7,602 nt of DNA from Chloroflexota bacterium (GTDB taxonomy: Bacteria > Chloroflexota > Dehalococcoidia > DSTF01 > RBG-16-68-14). The DNA is taken from positions 1 to 7,602 of the forward strand of contig JADFRJ010000108.1 of assembly GCA_022561355.1 (NCBI GenBank), given 5' to 3'. Positions 6,048 to 7,602 of this stretch are shown here, piece by piece. The notes beneath the pieces are model-generated. The model worked only from the letters and a program-made list of their open reading frames with translations, was not told the DNA's origin and ran no database searches. Position 1 is the stretch's first letter, and each line of letters starts with the position of its first letter. A program made the translations under genes and the position numbers.

Positions 6048-6377
6048 CTAGTTAAGCTTCATCGGGTTGTGGAAACAGGTGCGCTCGCCGGTGTGGCAAG
6101 CGGGACCGACAGGGTGGACGCGAACGACAACGGCGTCGACGTCACAGTCGGCCGCGAGGCTCTCGACGTGGAGGACGTTGCCAGAGGTGTCGCCCTTGCG
6201 CATCAGCTTGTTCTCCGCGCGGCTGAAGCGCCAGACTTCCTTCGTCTCCTGCGTCTTCTCTACAGCCTCCTGGTCCATATAGAAGAGCGTCAGCACTTCG
6301 CCGCTATCGGCGTCCTGAATGATCGCGGGGATCAGTCCGTCCCCTTTCGCGAAGTCCAACTCGCTAACTTCGGTCAT
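6048..6377 (-). CDS. hisI: Phosphoribosyl-AMP cyclohydrolase HisI
   Basis: Opens the purine ring of phosphoribosyl-AMP to give the formimino (ProFAR) intermediate, the third step of histidine synthesis, in the cytoplasm. The 109 residues are the usual length for the monofunctional enzyme. LIPAIIQDADSGEVL (15-29) and the helix with YMDQEA (33-38) are typical of HisI, as is the RKGDTSGN segment (60-67). D77, D79 and D81 in the DCDVD motif are the metal-binding Asp residues. C94-H95-TGER-T-C101 supplies the zinc-binding cysteines. The protein ends soon after C101, so no HisE (phosphoribosyl-ATP pyrophosphatase) domain is fused, and that step must be encoded elsewhere. The start is 12 nt after the hisF stop, with a good Shine-Dalgarno site. 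It is the last his gene of the run visible here. Confidence 0.95.
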   Translation of the reverse strand: MTEVSELDFAKGDGLIPAIIQDADSGEVLTLFYMDQEAVEKTQETKEVWRFSRAENKLMRKGDTSGNVLHVESLAADCDVDAVVVRVHPVGPACHTGERTCFHNPMKLN

Positions 6378-6381
6378 GTTG

Positions 6382-6387
6382 CTCCCT
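6382..6387 (-). promoter_or_regulatory. Shine-Dalgarno site of hisI
   Basis: AGGGAG on the minus strand, followed by a 4-nt spacer (CAAC) and the ATG at 6377. It fixes the hisI start and shows that this organism does use Shine-Dalgarno initiation inside operons. Confidence 0.65.
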
Positions 6388-6389
6388 GT

Positions 6390-7154
6390 TCATTGCTTCG
6401 GCCGCATGGGTATGCCGGCGGCCGCTAGCTGTCGTTTGGTTTCTTCGATGCTAAAGGTACCAAAGTGGAAGATGCTGGCGGCTAGCACGGCGTCGGCTTT
6501 GCCGTCAAGGATGGCATCGACCATATGAGACGGCTCGCCGCAGCCGCCGGATGCGATCACGGGCACCGTGACGGCCTCGGAGATCGCCTTCGTCAGCGGC
6601 AGGTCGTAGCCGGTCTGGTGCCCGTCCGCGTCCATCGACGTAAGCAGGATCTCGCCCGCGCCCAGCTCGACGACGCGCTGCGCCCACTCGACCGCGTCGA
6701 GGTCGCGCGGGCGGCGGCCCCCATGCGTGTAGACCTCCCACTTGCCTTCGGCGACGCCCTTCGCATCGATCGCGACGACGATGTTCTGGTTGCCGAAGCG
6801 CTGAGCGCAACTCGAAATCACCTCCGGATTTTCGACGGCTGATGTGTTGAGCGACACCTTGTCGGCGCCAAGCTCCAGCAGCATGCGAACGTCATCGGGC
6901 GAACGAACGCCGCCTCCGACTGTGAACGGAATGAAGACCTGATCGGCCACCTTCGCGACCATGTCATAGACGGTCTGGCGATTGTCCGAGGAGGCCGTGA
7001 TATCGAGGAACACCAGCTCGTCCGCGCCCTGTTCCTCATAGACGCTCGCGAGCTCGACCGGGTCACCGGCGTCGCGCAGCTCCACAAAAGAGATGCCCTT
7101 CACCACACGCCCGTTCTCGACGTCGAAGCAGGGGATGACGCGCTTCGTCAGCAC
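6390..7154 (-). CDS. hisF: Imidazole glycerol phosphate synthase cyclase subunit HisF
   Basis: The cyclase half of IGP synthase. With ammonia supplied by the glutaminase HisH, it converts PRFAR into imidazole glycerol phosphate and AICAR. The 254 residues are the full (beta-alpha)8 barrel length. The N-terminus runs MLTKRVIPCFD with catalytic D11, then VVKG with K19. VVAIDAK holds D130, the second catalytic Asp. These numbers equal those I recall for the Thermotoga enzyme. The phosphate loops TVGGGVRS (78-85) and IASGGCGE, near the C-terminal end, are present. The start is the GTG at 7154, 12 nt after the hisA stop. It gives the standard N-terminus, and hisA's own TAA lies in frame just upstream. 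No clear Shine-Dalgarno site is seen. hisH is not in the window and would be expected upstream of hisA. Confidence 0.96.
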   Translation of the reverse strand: MLTKRVIPCFDVENGRVVKGISFVELRDAGDPVELASVYEEQGADELVFLDITASSDNRQTVYDMVAKVADQVFIPFTVGGGVRSPDDVRMLLELGADKVSLNTSAVENPEVISSCAQRFGNQNIVVAIDAKGVAEGKWEVYTHGGRRPRDLDAVEWAQRVVELGAGEILLTSMDADGHQTGYDLPLTKAISEAVTVPVIASGGCGEPSHMVDAILDGKADAVLAASIFHFGTFSIEETKRQLAAAGIPMRPKQ

Positions 7155-7166
7155 TACAGGTTCATG

Positions 7167-7602
7167 TTATCGGACGGCCGCGATCGCTTCGCGCAGGTCC
7201 ATCCGCCCGTCGTAGAGCGCGAGGCCGACGATGGCTGCCTCGACGCCAAGATCGGAGAGACGCGTAAGGTGTTCAACCTTGGCGACGCCGCCGGCGGCGA
7301 TCAGGGGGCGTTCCGTCGCGCCAACCATGGTCTCGATCATCTCGTAGTTCGGAGAATCGAGCATGGCGTCGCGGTTGATGTCGGTATAGACGAAGCGCGG
7401 CACGCCAAGAGCGGCCAGCGTCTGAAGGAACGATTCCGCCTGGAGTTCGGTCTCCTCACGCCAACCCTCGACGGCGACGACTCCTTCCCGGGCGTCGATC
7501 GAAACGACGATACGCTCGCCGTGGCGGCGCGTTGCCTCCGCGGCCATCTCGGGATCGCGTACGGCAGCGGTGCCGAGAATGACGCGATCGGCCCCGGTAT
7601 CC
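7167..7602 (-). CDS. hisA: HisA, ProFAR isomerase, 5' part beyond the window
   Basis: Isomerises ProFAR to PRFAR, the step between HisI and HisF. The frame is open from the window edge to the TAA at 7167-7169 and gives about 145 residues, a little over half the protein. The first visible part reads D-T-G-A-D-R-V-I-L-G-T-A-A-V, the phosphate-binding strand and loop typical of HisA. VYTDINRDAML carries the Asp of the conserved TDI segment, which acts as a catalytic acid in this family. LIAAGGVA and AAIVGLALYDG are the C-terminal phosphate-binding loops. The frame stays open past the Met codon at 7547, which is internal. The N-terminal half, with the first catalytic Asp, is outside the window. 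Actinobacterial PriA, which also acts in tryptophan synthesis, is similar and cannot be excluded from this half alone. Confidence 0.93.
   Translation of the reverse strand, partial: DTGADRVILGTAAVRDPEMAAEATRRHGERIVVSIDAREGVVAVEGWREETELQAESFLQTLAALGVPRFVYTDINRDAMLDSPNYEMIETMVGATERPLIAAGGVAKVEHLTRLSDLGVEAAIVGLALYDGRMDLREAIAAVR

Noticed and set aside
6069..6428. Plus-strand frame of 119 codons opposite hisI
   Set aside because: Antisense shadow of a fully recognisable hisI gene.

Overview
The window is about 60% GC and gene-dense. It reads as chromosomal DNA of a GC-rich bacterium. A Chloroflexota (Dehalococcoidia-like) origin is my best guess but a weak one. It rests on overall gene style, on few clear Shine-Dalgarno sites, on -10-like hexamers lying almost on start codons, and on a short interspersed-repeat-like sequence of a kind I recall from such genomes. 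No rRNA, tRNA, CRISPR array, transposase or integrase was seen.

Left part (1-4100). The window opens with the last 34 codons of a receiver-domain protein (response regulator or hybrid histidine kinase). A PAPS-type sulfotransferase with a long helical C-terminal extension follows on the same strand. Tail to tail with it, one base between the stop codons, is a very large membrane protein on the minus strand: an O-antigen ligase/polymerase-like (Wzy_C) module fused to a TPR-rich C-terminal domain. Together they suggest building or modifying a surface glycan, possibly a sulfated one (inference).

Middle part (4100-5950). A short divergent intergenic region leads into two plus-strand genes 8 nt apart: a HAD-family hydrolase and a histidine-phosphatase-family protein. 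Their junction is a small perfect dyad. The phosphatase gene carries a strong 11-bp perfect hairpin near its 5' end. It converges on a minus-strand lipoprotein gene of unknown function, and the two TAG stops share one CTAG.

Right part (5950-7602). On the minus strand lie hisA (5' end off the window), hisF and hisI, 12 nt apart each, covering consecutive histidine-biosynthesis steps. hisI is monofunctional, with no HisE fusion. Between hisI and the lipoprotein gene lies a roughly 39-nt repeat-like hairpin sequence, and a partial match to it lies inside the lipoprotein coding region.

I found no clear novel system. The best leads are the repeat-like element and its coding-region match, the hairpin in the phosphatase gene, the sulfotransferase / TPR-ligase pair, and the unassigned lipoprotein.
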